From: Laceyella sediminis
GTDB lineage: Bacteria; Bacillota; Bacilli; Thermoactinomycetales; Thermoactinomycetaceae
Direction of reading: 5' to 3'
DNA length: 64,000 bases
Assembly: GCF_003003125.1 (NCBI RefSeq)
Contig: NZ_PVTZ01000005.1
Span: forward strand, 150,791 to 214,790
The notes under the pieces are model-generated. The model saw nothing but the letters and a program-made list of their open reading frames with translations, had not been told where the DNA came from and searched no databases. Below are positions 51,980-60,432 of the stretch, piece after piece. The stretch's first letter is position 1. Each line of letters opens with the position of its first letter. The translations under genes and the position numbers were made by a program.

Positions 51980-53233
51980 ATGTCTCGTCTAAAAGTGTTT
52001 AAAAACAGACATTTCAACTTCTTCTTTTTAGCCACGCTTGTGGGGCTACTCGGCGAAGGGATGTTTACCTTGGCCACACTCGTCATCATGACCAAAACAA
52101 CTGGCTCAGTCATTGCGATCGGCTATATGCTCATCCTGCAATTAACGCCGTCCCTGTTTCTCTCCCCCTTCGCTGGCGTATTAATCGACCGGATCAACAA
52201 CGCCAACATCGCCATTTGGTGCAACCTACTCCGCTTCCTGTGCATCGGTGCCTTGCCATTGCTCACCTATCTGGGCGCTTTCAGCATGCCCCTGTTTTAT
52301 CTGTCTGTCTTCTTAAATTATATCGCTTGGTATATTCTGGCTCCAACCACAGAAAGCATGTTGAAAAAAATACTGAAAGAAGACGAATACGTTTACGGCG
52401 TGTCGCTCACCGAATCAGCTTGGCAAGTGGGGTTGCTGTCAGCGGCGCTGTTCGCGGGACTGTTTATGAAAATGTGGGGCGTCGATGTGACGCTGATCAT
52501 CACCGCGGCCACTTACCTGCTTGGCGTCGCTCTCTTCATGCCGTTGAAAAGAGTCTACGCCGACCGCCCACAAGCGGCTTCGCTTTCCTTGACGGCCTAT
52601 TTCAACGACATGAAGGAAGGCTGGGATTATCTCGTCAACCACAAAAAAATGTTTTACTTCAGCTTGGCTTCAGCCATCTCCCTCCCTTACCTGATGACCA
52701 TGAATGTGCTGATCTCTCCGTTCAACTACAATCTGATCAACGGCAATGAACTGACGCTGGGAGTCATCGATTCCGCAGCGGGGATTGGTAGCTTGATTTC
52801 CGCTGCCATCTGCATCATCTTGGCCAATAGCAAGCGCTTGCCTGGTTTGTTGCTGGGGTCAATTCTGTTCACCGCATTGTCCACCTACCTGTTTGCCGCG
52901 TCACCAAATACATTGTGGGCTTTTTTCTATTACCTGCTACTGGGCATGTTTGTGGGGAATACGAAAGTCTTGTCCAAATCGCTCGTGTTTACTTATGTCC
53001 ATCCTGATTATGTCGGACGCACCATGACAGCCATTTCCATGCTCAGCCTTTTGTTGGCGATCGTCAGTTGTTGGGTGGTGAGTTACATTGGGGAAATCGA
53101 CTTGAAATTGGCTTACTACGCATTGGCTGGTACATTGGTGTTTCCGCTCATCTGCACGTGGTTGGGCAAAAGACGAGTTGAATCGGACAGCCTCGTTCAC
53201 ACACAACAAAGAAAGGCGGTATCCAATGATTGA
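51980..53233 (+). CDS. MFS exporter (MefA/DHA3-like)
   Basis: 417 aa with about twelve membrane helices, beginning FKNRHFNFFFLATLVGLLGE. The loop after helix 2 has SPFAGVLIDRINN. It resembles MefA-type drug and macrolide exporters. As the last gene of the run, 22 bases after ligase 2 and behind AGAAGGTGG, it most likely exports the product of the three enzymes or gives self-resistance. Confidence 0.88.
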   Translation: MSRLKVFKNRHFNFFFLATLVGLLGEGMFTLATLVIMTKTTGSVIAIGYMLILQLTPSLFLSPFAGVLIDRINNANIAIWCNLLRFLCIGALPLLTYLGAFSMPLFYLSVFLNYIAWYILAPTTESMLKKILKEDEYVYGVSLTESAWQVGLLSAALFAGLFMKMWGVDVTLIITAATYLLGVALFMPLKRVYADRPQAASLSLTAYFNDMKEGWDYLVNHKKMFYFSLASAISLPYLMTMNVLISPFNYNLINGNELTLGVIDSAAGIGSLISAAICIILANSKRLPGLLLGSILFTALSTYLFAASPNTLWAFFYYLLLGMFVGNTKVLSKSLVFTYVHPDYVGRTMTAISMLSLLLAIVSCWVVSYIGEIDLKLAYYALAGTLVFPLICTWLGKRRVESDSLVHTQQRKAVSND

Positions 53234-53324
53234 GCCGAGAGGCAATCCGCTTGCCTCTGCGCGTCATTCCACAGGCCTGATCACAACCAAGAAGACGTGA
53301 CGGCAAATAAGCGTAGCAAACCTC

Positions 53325-53348
53325 GATAAGGCCGTCTTTTGGCGGCCT
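53325..53348 (+). terminator. Probable terminator after the exporter gene
   Basis: AAGGCCGTC-TTTT-GGCGGCCTT hairpin about 90 bases after the stop, without a strong T run. Confidence 0.5.
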
Positions 53349-53920
53349 TCAGAGCTTATGTTCCTTCTCCAGCCCGCTTCCGCCCACCGGCAGACTAGGC
53401 CGATTTCCATTCGCCATGTGCGAGAATGACCAGCGCCTTTCCCTCCAAACAGCGTTCCTTCAAGCCCTGAAAAAGACAACAGACATGGAACCCACTTGCA
53501 TTCCCCTTTCCGGCTCGCGCATTCAACCTTCTTCGAGAGATAACGTCTAGAGCGTGTCTAGCCATTCAAATAGACGGATAGCGCCCATTTATCAGACACG
53601 CACTCTAGAGGGCAGAGGATGTGAATCGATTGATTTACTCTTGTAAAAAGCATCTGTTACAAGCGGTAAAACAGTATCTGGTCCCCCATGTTAATCAAAT
53701 GAACAAGAAGACTCGCCCCTGTTTCATGTGCAAATCCAGGGCCGATTACACTGTTTATATCTTTTCCATCCACAAAAAGCACACAAAACGCGGACAGGCG
53801 GAAACACTTTTCGACCATGGGGCAAAACAGCTAAAAAAAGACGTTTCATCCATGCGCCGAGAGTGAAAAAAATGAGGGGGAATTCACCTCCCACAACCAA
53901 ATGCAAAAGGGGGACCAGCC
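53349..53920. other. Intergenic region with repeat copy H and a doubtful small frame
   Basis: Holds repeat copy H (53547-53608). A frame from the GTG at 53621 to 53866 (81 aa, with CFMCKS and a basic tail) has a weak AGAGG upstream. I cannot tell whether it is real. Nothing else is recognised. Confidence 0.45.
53547..53608 (+). mobile_element. Short MITE-like repeat, copy H
   Basis: 62-bp imperfect palindrome bordered by CTAG on both sides, with ends AGCGTGTCT and CAGACACGCACT. The centre differs from the 130-bp repeats. It is a minimal two-ended derivative. Confidence 0.7.
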
Positions 53921-54475
53921 ATGTCCAAAAAAATACTGATTGTCGCCGGTGACGCTGTTGAAGCGTTGGAAGTTTATTATCCGTACTACCGGTGTTTGGA
54001 ACAAGGCTATGAAACAGATATTGCCGCACCAACCAAGAAAACCATTCACACGGTGGTGCACGACTTTGAAGCTTGGGAAACCTATACCGAGAAAAAGGGG
54101 TATGGTTTGGCGGCCACCCTCTCCTTCGCAGAGGTTGATCCCAACCAATATGACGGACTCATCATCCCAGGCGGGCGAGCTCCCGAATACATCCGCCTCC
54201 ATCCCGATTACGGTCGGATTTTGCGCCCGTTTTTCGAAAACAACAAACCGATCATGGTTGTTTGCCATGGGGGCATCTCCTTCGCTCCAGTTAAAGACCT
54301 GGTCCAAGGTAGATCCATGACCGCTTATACCGCCTGCAAGCCCGATATCGAAGCTTTAGGCGCTACCTATGTAGAAAACCATGTACACGTGGACGGCAAT
54401 CTCATCTCCGGCCATGCTTGGAACAACTTGCCGGATTTGATGCGAGAATTCATCCAACAGGTAGAAAAGCGCTGA
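53921..54475 (+). CDS. DJ-1/PfpI-family protein
   Basis: 184 aa. The nucleophile elbow Cys is in MVVCHGG, with IIPGGRAPEYIR and a conserved early Glu in AVEALEVYYP. Family members are deglycases, proteases or chaperones linked to stress. AAGGGGG precedes the ATG. The precise activity is unknown. Confidence 0.9.
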   Translation: MSKKILIVAGDAVEALEVYYPYYRCLEQGYETDIAAPTKKTIHTVVHDFEAWETYTEKKGYGLAATLSFAEVDPNQYDGLIIPGGRAPEYIRLHPDYGRILRPFFENNKPIMVVCHGGISFAPVKDLVQGRSMTAYTACKPDIEALGATYVENHVHVDGNLISGHAWNNLPDLMREFIQQVEKR

Positions 54476-54527
54476 ACACACTACCAGATCAGCGCCATGT
54501 CCGACACCTGAGCAGCATTAACAACAA

Positions 54528-54552
54528 GGGAACCAATCGGTTCCCTTTTCTT
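54528..54552 (+). terminator. Intrinsic terminator after the DJ-1/PfpI gene
   Basis: AAGGGAACC-AATC-GGTTCCCTT followed by TTC. Confidence 0.75.
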
Positions 54553-54816
54553 ATACATCCTCGCATGCATTGTAGAATCCTCTCCCATTTCGCCCGCATA
54601 TCTTGTAAAAAACTCCTGCCCCAAAATGGAAATAATTTAAAAAATAAAGCAATACAAAGCAACATATAGCATTTATAATAGTAAAAAACATTCCTTGTTC
54701 ATTAAATTAAATGAAATAACTTCCACAAAACCACATAATTGCCGAAATACTTTCGTAACAAAATTTGATTATTTTCATTTTGTAGAATATTAATCCAATA
54801 ACGAAAGGATGAGCTG

Positions 54817-55980
54817 ATGTTTAAGCATCCATTTGCTGTGGTCACCGCTTTGGCCCTGAGCACCATGATGGTCGTATCGCCCGCCATTCCCCAAGCCCAC
54901 GCAGTCGCCAAAGACCAAATGCCGCAAGAAATCATCGTTAAGTTCAAACCTGGCACGTCTTCAACCAAAGCCGCTTCCATCCATGCGACTGCCAAAGGCA
55001 AAGTGGCCTCCAAACATGCCAAATTGGGTTACCAAGTGATCAAACTGAACAAAGGGCAAAGTGTCCAAGAAGCCATCAAAGCCTATAAAAAGAACCCCAA
55101 CGTCGAATATGTTGAACCCAACGGCGAAGTGCATGCCACCTTCATCCCAAACGACCCCAAATATCCTCAACAATACGCTCCGCAAAAAGTGGGGGCGGAA
55201 GCTGCTTGGGATGTAACGAAGGGTTCCAACCAAGTGAAAGTGGCCATCGTGGACACCGGCGTGGATTACAATCATCCTGATCTGGCCGGCAAAGTGGAAA
55301 AAGGGAAAGACTTCATTGACAATGACAACGATCCCATGGACGAAAACAGCCACGGCACCCATTGCGCCGGGATCACCGCTGCCAAAACCAACAATGGCGA
55401 AGGGATTGCCGGTATGGCTCCTGAAGTAACCATCTTGGCAGAGCGCGTCTTGGATGCCAACGGTTCCGGCACGTGGGATTCAGTCGCCAATGGCATCACC
55501 CACGCCGCTGACGCCGGTGCGCAAGTCATCAGCTTGAGTTTGGGTGGACCGCAAAGCTCCCAAACTCTAGAAGATGCGGTTAAGTACGCTGCCAGCAAAG
55601 GCGCCGTGATTGTGGCTGCGGCTGGCAATGAATCAACCAGCGCTCCCAGCTACCCCGGCCGGTATGATGAAGCAATCGCTGTTGCCGCCACAGACCAAAA
55701 CGACAAAAAAGCTTCTTTCTCCAACTACGGTGACTGGGTTGACGTAGCAGCTCCAGGAGTGAATATTCTCTCCACCGTACCTGGTGGTGGTTATGAGGCG
55801 ATGTCCGGCACCTCCATGGCTACCCCGTTGGTCGCCGGTGAAGCCGCATTGCTCGCATCCCAAGGCAAAAGCGCCAGTGAAATTCGCCAAGCCATCGAAG
55901 GAACCGCGGACAAAATCCCCGGTACCGGCACTGATTGGGCTCACGGACGCATCAACGCCGCTAACGCTGTAAAACAATAA
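54817..55980 (+). CDS. Thermitase-like secreted subtilisin-family serine protease
   Basis: 387 aa preproprotein. The signal peptide is about 1-29 (ending QAHA), the I9-type propeptide about 33-105 (QEIIVKFKPGTSSTKAAS, NPNVEYVEPNGE), and the mature enzyme starts near residue 107. The catalytic triad is Asp146 (VDTGVD), His179 (SHGTHCAG) and Ser333 (GTSMATP), with oxyanion Asn271. The sequence is close to thermitase of Thermoactinomyces vulgaris (FIPNDP, SGTWDSVANGITHAAD, DWVDVAAPG), including the free Cys183. After the catalytic serine it reads ATPLVAG where ATPHVAG is usual. The ATG at 54817 is behind AAAGGATGAGCTG. Confidence 0.95.
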   Translation: MFKHPFAVVTALALSTMMVVSPAIPQAHAVAKDQMPQEIIVKFKPGTSSTKAASIHATAKGKVASKHAKLGYQVIKLNKGQSVQEAIKAYKKNPNVEYVEPNGEVHATFIPNDPKYPQQYAPQKVGAEAAWDVTKGSNQVKVAIVDTGVDYNHPDLAGKVEKGKDFIDNDNDPMDENSHGTHCAGITAAKTNNGEGIAGMAPEVTILAERVLDANGSGTWDSVANGITHAADAGAQVISLSLGGPQSSQTLEDAVKYAASKGAVIVAAAGNESTSAPSYPGRYDEAIAVAATDQNDKKASFSNYGDWVDVAAPGVNILSTVPGGGYEAMSGTSMATPLVAGEAALLASQGKSASEIRQAIEGTADKIPGTGTDWAHGRINAANAVKQ

Positions 55981-56090
55981 GCACGGATAGTGGAAACAGA
56001 CATTTTCTAGTTAGAGTACGGTATCTCCTTCCCAACCAAACCACACTTGAATGATAACGCAAACAACTCCTCCAAACACGTGATCCAAGC

Positions 56091-56122
56091 AAAACAGCGG
56101 GTTCCCTACGACCCGCTGTTTC
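56091..56122 (+). terminator. Terminator after the subtilase gene
   Basis: AAACAGCGGGT pairs with ACCCGCTGTTT; T run is short. Confidence 0.65.
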
Positions 56123-56197
56123 GCATTTGCTTAGTCCAAACATTAGCAACTTATGCTATGATATCTTTTATACCTTTGATGAAGGAGGAACAAGTGC

Positions 56198-56539
56198 ATG
56201 ATCGTTTGGAGAGGATGGGGTATTTTAATCCTTCCTATTGTGGCATTGTGTGTGGCTCCGTTGCAATTCCTTACCGTCGAATGATTGAAGTTTCCTGAAC
56301 AATCCTTGCCGGCAAACCTCGCCCTCACTGTGGGCTTTTTCCTATCCGCCATCATTATTTGGTTTTTGGGAAAACGATTGAACAGCAAAACGGCTGAACG
56401 GGTGTTTGTGGACAAGGAGTCAGGACAAGAATTCAAATTGGGTCCCCAACATTTGTTTTTCTACATCCGCATGGAATACTGGGCCTTCATTCTTCCCGTC
56501 ATCGCGGTAATCATCTTTATCGCCAGACTGGTGGGCTAA
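56198..56539 (+). pseudogene. Small membrane protein gene interrupted by an in-frame TGA
   Basis: The ATG at 56198 has GAAGGAGGAA upstream and opens a frame beginning MIVWRGWGILILPIVALCVA. It hits TGA at 56282-56284 after 28 codons. The same frame continues without a break from TTG at 56285 to the stop at 56539, giving a second membrane helix (LALTVGFFLSAIIIWFLGK), a VDKESGQEF segment and a third helix. Together they make 113 codons, as expected for a single small membrane protein. A nonsense mutation, a re-start at the TTG, or read-through of TGA would all fit. Confidence 0.7.
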
Positions 56540-56659
56540 ATTAACTTCTAAGCCGAAACGGATGGTTCCGGCATTCTCCGCATCCCCTCCAATCCCCGGC
56601 AACCTTTCTCGTTACCATGCCCCAAAACGAGTTCACCCTTCATTTGCTTGTACTGTCAT

Positions 56660-57292
56660 TTACTCTGTCCCATTGTCCACCTGTTTGGACGGATTGAGGC
56701 GGGTTCCCCATTTGACCAGCGCAAATACCGCCACGGCAATCCCCAAAACGATGAACAAGTATTTCAAATATTTTTCGACCAACAAAAAAACTTCCTCCCA
56801 CTGTTCACCGAAAACATATCCAATAGCAAAAAACGCCATCACCCACATCAGAGCTCCCGGATACGCATACAAAGCAAACGTGCGGTACGGAATGCGGATG
56901 ATTCCCACAAAATAACCGATAAACTGGCGAATACCAGGCACAAAGTAACTGATGAGCAACAATTTATTCCCGTATTTACGATAAGATTGCCGCGTTTTCT
57001 CCAAGCTTTCCGGCTTTATAAACAGCCATTTCCCATAGCGCTCAACCAATGGCGCCCCCAGCTTATAACCAAGTGCATAAGTGGCGGTCATCCCCAATAC
57101 TGCCCCGGCATAGGCGGCTCCGATGGCCGGCAACCACGACAGCACCCCTTTGAAAGACAAAAAGCCGGTGTAAGTCAATGTCGTATTGCCCGGAGGAATC
57201 GGCAAAGCAATCGCATCCAGAGGCAACCCGATCAACAGAACCCAGTAACCATAGTCTGCGAACAATTGTTCAATCAATTCCATAAACTTCAT
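56660..57292 (-). CDS. DedA-family membrane protein
   Basis: 210 aa; the ATG at 57292 has AAGGAGCG nine bases upstream. The N-terminal re-entrant part has ALPIPPGNTTLTYTGFLSF, and the DedA signature follows in YFVPGIRQFIGYFVGIIRIP and YPGALMWVMAFFAIGYVFGE. Members move or scramble lipids such as undecaprenyl phosphate in the membrane. The UppP gene at 32820 is a separate locus. Confidence 0.92.
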   Translation of the reverse strand: MKFMELIEQLFADYGYWVLLIGLPLDAIALPIPPGNTTLTYTGFLSFKGVLSWLPAIGAAYAGAVLGMTATYALGYKLGAPLVERYGKWLFIKPESLEKTRQSYRKYGNKLLLISYFVPGIRQFIGYFVGIIRIPYRTFALYAYPGALMWVMAFFAIGYVFGEQWEEVFLLVEKYLKYLFIVLGIAVAVFALVKWGTRLNPSKQVDNGTE

Positions 57293-57578
57293 TTCAAGTA
57301 GCGCTCCTTAATGATGACTGACTGGCATCGTCTATTGTTTTCATTTATTTCGGAGTAAAGGTTCCGCACATAGATCACAACCGATAATCTTCTTCCGGGT
57401 TCGCTGAAATATGGGCAAACCTTTTTATCGCTTTTGGTGAAGTGGACTCCAACCGGGGCCTATTTCGTCCAACTGGAATCACTGCAAAAGTCCTGCTCCC
57501 TCCTCATCAAATACATATAACAAATAAATTCATACTAAAAAACGCAAATATTACTTAAACAAATCAAAAAAACCTATT

Positions 57579-57715
57579 CTAAGGTGTGTCTGGCAAATCA
57601 AGTTGGTGGGGAAGAAGCGGCGGAAAAACCTTTTCTCGAGGAGCTCCGATGCACAAGTGAAGCGAATGAGAAAATGGTTTTGGAGCCGCTGGCCTATTCA
57701 TCAGACACGCCCTAG
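57579..57715 (-). mobile_element. MITE-like repeat, copy C
   Basis: 137-bp element in the opposite orientation to copies A and B: it starts GGTGTGTCTGGCAAATCAAG and ends CTATTCATCAGACACGCC with CTAG. The body matches copy A in reverse complement over nearly its whole length. Confidence 0.88.
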
Positions 57716-58067
57716 CAACCGAACTGATCCAGTTGTCCCGTTATTTTGAAACAGTCATGATTTATCTTGCCAAACCATAATACCCAAAAGCGGAGAATTA
57801 AACACCTTTCCTTTTTATGAATTTTTTCCCACGATATTATGTTCTTCGAGCAAATTAACAGTTTTCAAGCAATGCGGTTATTTCCCATTCAGTTTATCAT
57901 CGGTTTCATCCATTTCAACTTCCATTTAAATACAATTAAATCAAAAGAAATGAATTGCAACAAAGTGACAACGCATACTCTAACAAATAGCCGCAACATA
58001 TCATAGGCAACTTATGAAACAAGCGAAGTGGGCCAGAGAACCTACAAGCAAGCGAGCCCATGACAAA

Positions 58068-58105
58068 AGGTTCTTACTCTTATACCACAAGAAGAGTAAG
58101 AACCT
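58068..58105. repeat. Long inverted repeat
   Basis: AGGTTCTTACTCTT and its exact complement flank a 10-base loop; the pairing can be extended outward with one mismatch. It has no T run, so it is not an obvious terminator. Confidence 0.7.
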
Positions 58106-58138
58106 TCTGTCAAATCAGGAGGAGGAACCTCATTCAGC

Positions 58139-58275
58139 TTAGGGCATGTCTGGCGAATCAAGCTAGTGGATCGAAGCGGCGCATAACCCTTTTCCCCGAC
58201 AAGCACCTCGTCACATGAGGCGAACGGGAAACCATTTGGGGAGCCGCACTCCTATTTCCATCAGACACGCACTAG
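58139..58275 (-). mobile_element. MITE-like repeat, copy D (diverged)
   Basis: 137-bp element in the orientation of copy C, with GGGCATGTCTGGCGAATCAAG at the left and ATCAGACACGC-ACTAG at the right. The interior has drifted but keeps GAAGCGGCG and GAGCCGC landmarks. It sits about 15 bases downstream of the end of the crystallin-like gene. Confidence 0.8.
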
Positions 58276-58290
58276 AATACCACTTTTTCC

Positions 58291-58656
58291 TTAGTCGGCA
58301 CGCAAGGAAGTGAGCATATCATTGAAGCCCCAGCTGCCCAAGTCGGGACTGCCTTGGCAGAATCTGAGCGAACGTCCGCCCCAATAAGCATGCTCAAACA
58401 CTCTTACACATCCACCGGAAACCTTGAGAGAAGAGGCCATATCATTAAACCAGCCAACCCCTCTGTAACCCGCACTGTCAACGCACGCACTCCAAGTGCG
58501 ACCACCATAATTGATATGCTCGTACAAAGTGACATTGACACAAGCCTTAGTATTGACTTCATCGGTACTCTCCGCAGCGCTCACAGAACTGAACCCAAGG
58601 GAAAACACCGTAACCACAGCCATGCAAACCGCCAACCATTTTCCGAAGATTTTCAT
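58291..58656 (-). CDS. Secreted beta/gamma-crystallin-fold protein
   Basis: 121 aa; the ATG at 58656 follows AGGAGGAATC. The signal peptide of about 27 residues ends at SVSAAE. The mature part has two Greek-key motifs (VTLYEHINYGGRTWSAC and VRVFEHAYWGGRSLRFC), each followed by a calcium-binding type signature (WFNDMASSL and GFNDMLTSL). Paired Cys residues suggest disulfides. A known relative of this fold is the Streptomyces metalloproteinase inhibitor SMPI. An inhibitory or calcium-binding role outside the cell is plausible but unproven. Confidence 0.85.
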   Translation of the reverse strand: MKIFGKWLAVCMAVVTVFSLGFSSVSAAESTDEVNTKACVNVTLYEHINYGGRTWSACVDSAGYRGVGWFNDMASSLKVSGGCVRVFEHAYWGGRSLRFCQGSPDLGSWGFNDMLTSLRAD

Positions 58657-59641
58657 GATTGATTCCTCCTATCACACTTTTTAATGGTCAAAAGAGGAAA
58701 ACAAACCAAGTAAACCCTCCTCCTTAATCCAAATTTTATAAAATACAGAACATTTATTCAATGTGTTCTAAAACACATTGCTCAGTGACAGTCATAATAT
58801 CTCATCTTCTGAAAATATTTCATTCCATTTATTAAATAATTAACCTGCTCCTTTATCTACTCATCCACTTCACTTATATCAGTAAACGGCAAATTCTTCT
58901 TATAAAAACACCCAACCCTTGAACTGTCCCTTCGCATCGTTCAAGGATGTTCAAGGATTGGGTGTGTTGCTCTATGATTCTGTCCTCTTCATACCTTTTT
59001 TTCATTTCTCTTAATAGCTTCAACAACTTTTTTAGGGTGTGTCTGACAAATCAACTTGGTGGGGAAGAAGCGGCAACAAACCATTTTCTGAAGGAGCGCC
59101 GATTATCGCACTTGGATCAATTCTAAACAGTTTGGGGTAATTTGGACAGATTGAATGGAAAGGTGATATAGAGTGTCTAACATAGCAAAAGCCTTACTCA
59201 TCGTGGTCATCATCATAGTGTTGATAGTGGAGAGCATTTTATCCGGCTTTGAGTATTTATGGGACAATTCATTCCAGCTCGAATAATAGATACAGTCCAC
59301 TTGATCGGGCCTGTTTTCTTCGATTAACATATCCATGATTGAAATCCAGTTAGCGGGTAAGAACACCTGAAATTAAGTAAGAAAAACAACAGAGGATACA
59401 AGAAATACATCGTTAGTAAATACTTTAAAATCTCCATTATTCAAAAAAACTGAGCGTATAAGTAACGGCATTAATAGAAAAGTAAATGTACAATGACTTC
59501 AAAAAAATACCTCCTAATAAATACTCATATGATAATAATAACCTAACCCAAAATAAAATAACTCTTAAAATTTGGTCAAGTGTGACCACGCCTAATTACT
59601 AATTACTAAAAACCCGGTTCTCTTTCGGATTCAACTAAAAT
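58657..59641. other. AT-rich region with repeats and a doubtful frame
   Basis: Holds a perfect 9-base inverted repeat CAATGTGTT (58759-58780) upstream of the crystallin-like gene, a large hairpin built of CACCCAA/TTGGGTG and CCTTGAAC/TTCAAGG arms (58908-58968), truncated repeat copy E, and a low-confidence frame on the minus strand (59103-59366, 87 aa) that ends exactly at the edge of copy E. That frame may be a remnant of an immunity-like gene. Confidence 0.5.
59033..59104 (-). mobile_element. MITE-like repeat, copy E (half element)
   Basis: Only one end is present: TAGGGTGTGTCTGACAAATC through GGTGGGGAAGAAGCGGC and on to GGAGCGCCGAT, matching about the first half of copy C. The other end is missing, so the copy was cut or replaced by the sequence that follows. 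Confidence 0.8.
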
Positions 59642-60130
59642 CTACCGACCTCGTTCTTCATTGAGCTTTTCTTCCATTCGTTTCATCTTCTTTCGAAAAA
59701 GATTATAAATATACTCACCTCTTCTACGGTCGACACTAGCTGTGACTTCTGTTAATGGACAAATTGGTGGAACTGATTCGGTTTCAACCACGATGACTGG
59801 TAGCTCATAAAACACATTATCCGGTTCATCTAAATAAAGCTTCCACTTTCCCTTCAACTTTCTACGATATACCTCCCCAACATATCGTGCCAATGAGTCC
59901 AACATCGTCTTCTCACTATCTTTTAATATATCTCCTACAGTAGCATAGTTTTCCAATATCCAGCTTTCGAGTCGCAATAATGAGTCAGGACTGTAATTAA
60001 GTTGTAGCTCCTTCGGCAGCTTTTCAATTAATTCATCTAATCTATCCTCCATTTCCATTAGCCAGTATTGAAATAAGTCTTTATTTGCTTCATGATCACT
60101 TTTCATCTGCCATGCTGCTTCCTTTCTCAA
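59642..60130 (-). CDS. Unrecognised helical protein of the toxin-immunity region
   Basis: 162 aa, charged and mostly helical (LFQYWLMEMEDRLDELIEKL, GDILKDSEKTMLDSLARYVG, with ELPVIVVETESVPPICPLTE in between, then RKKMKRMEEKLNEERGR). There is no signal peptide. AT-rich codons differ from the core genes. Position among immunity-like genes suggests an immunity protein; the family is not recognised. Confidence 0.6.
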   Translation of the reverse strand: MRKEAAWQMKSDHEANKDLFQYWLMEMEDRLDELIEKLPKELQLNYSPDSLLRLESWILENYATVGDILKDSEKTMLDSLARYVGEVYRRKLKGKWKLYLDEPDNVFYELPVIVVETESVPPICPLTEVTASVDRRRGEYIYNLFRKKMKRMEEKLNEERGR

Positions 60131-60319
60131 TTTCGACTACAGATTTAGCAAGTGGGCAAACCAGAGAGAACTCATTTTCAATCCCTCTCATTCCCTCTTA
60201 ACCAGTCACTCATACTGCTAGAGAACGTGCCTTCTGTTGCCTTCATTGCTCCCAAGATCCTACGTATTTAATAGTTTTTTTCAATAAAATGCCCCCAACA
60301 CTTATTGCTCCTTCCATTA

Positions 60320-60429
60320 ATAGAGCGTGCCTGATGAATAAACCAGCGACCGCAAAATAGCGTCCCCACTGACCAAGCGGGCCCTCATTGAAGAAAATCC
60401 GCCAGTTTTATTCGCCAGACACGCCCCAG
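60320..60429 (+). mobile_element. MITE-like repeat, copy F (diverged)
   Basis: 110-bp element with ends AGAGCGTGCCTGATGAATA and TTCGCCAGACACGCCCC, in the orientation of copies A and B. Its centre (AAGCGGGCCCTC) is shortened and different. It lies between two immunity-like genes. Confidence 0.75.
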
Positions 60430-60432
60430 ATT

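Larger units (their letters stand above)
57293..58290. other. Repeat-rich intergenic region
   Basis: About 1 kb without a recognisable gene. It contains repeat copies C and D, and an 14-base perfect inverted repeat with a 10-base loop (58068-58081 and 58092-58105). The rest is AT-rich. Confidence 0.65.

Noticed and set aside
53621..53866. 81-residue plus-strand frame after repeat copy H
   Set aside because: GTG start with weak ribosome binding site and no homology that I can recognise; kept only as a remark in the intergenic entry.
59103..59366. 87-residue minus-strand frame ending at repeat copy E
   Set aside because: No ribosome binding site and a Met/Thr-rich low-complexity middle; possibly a gene remnant but not supportable as a gene.
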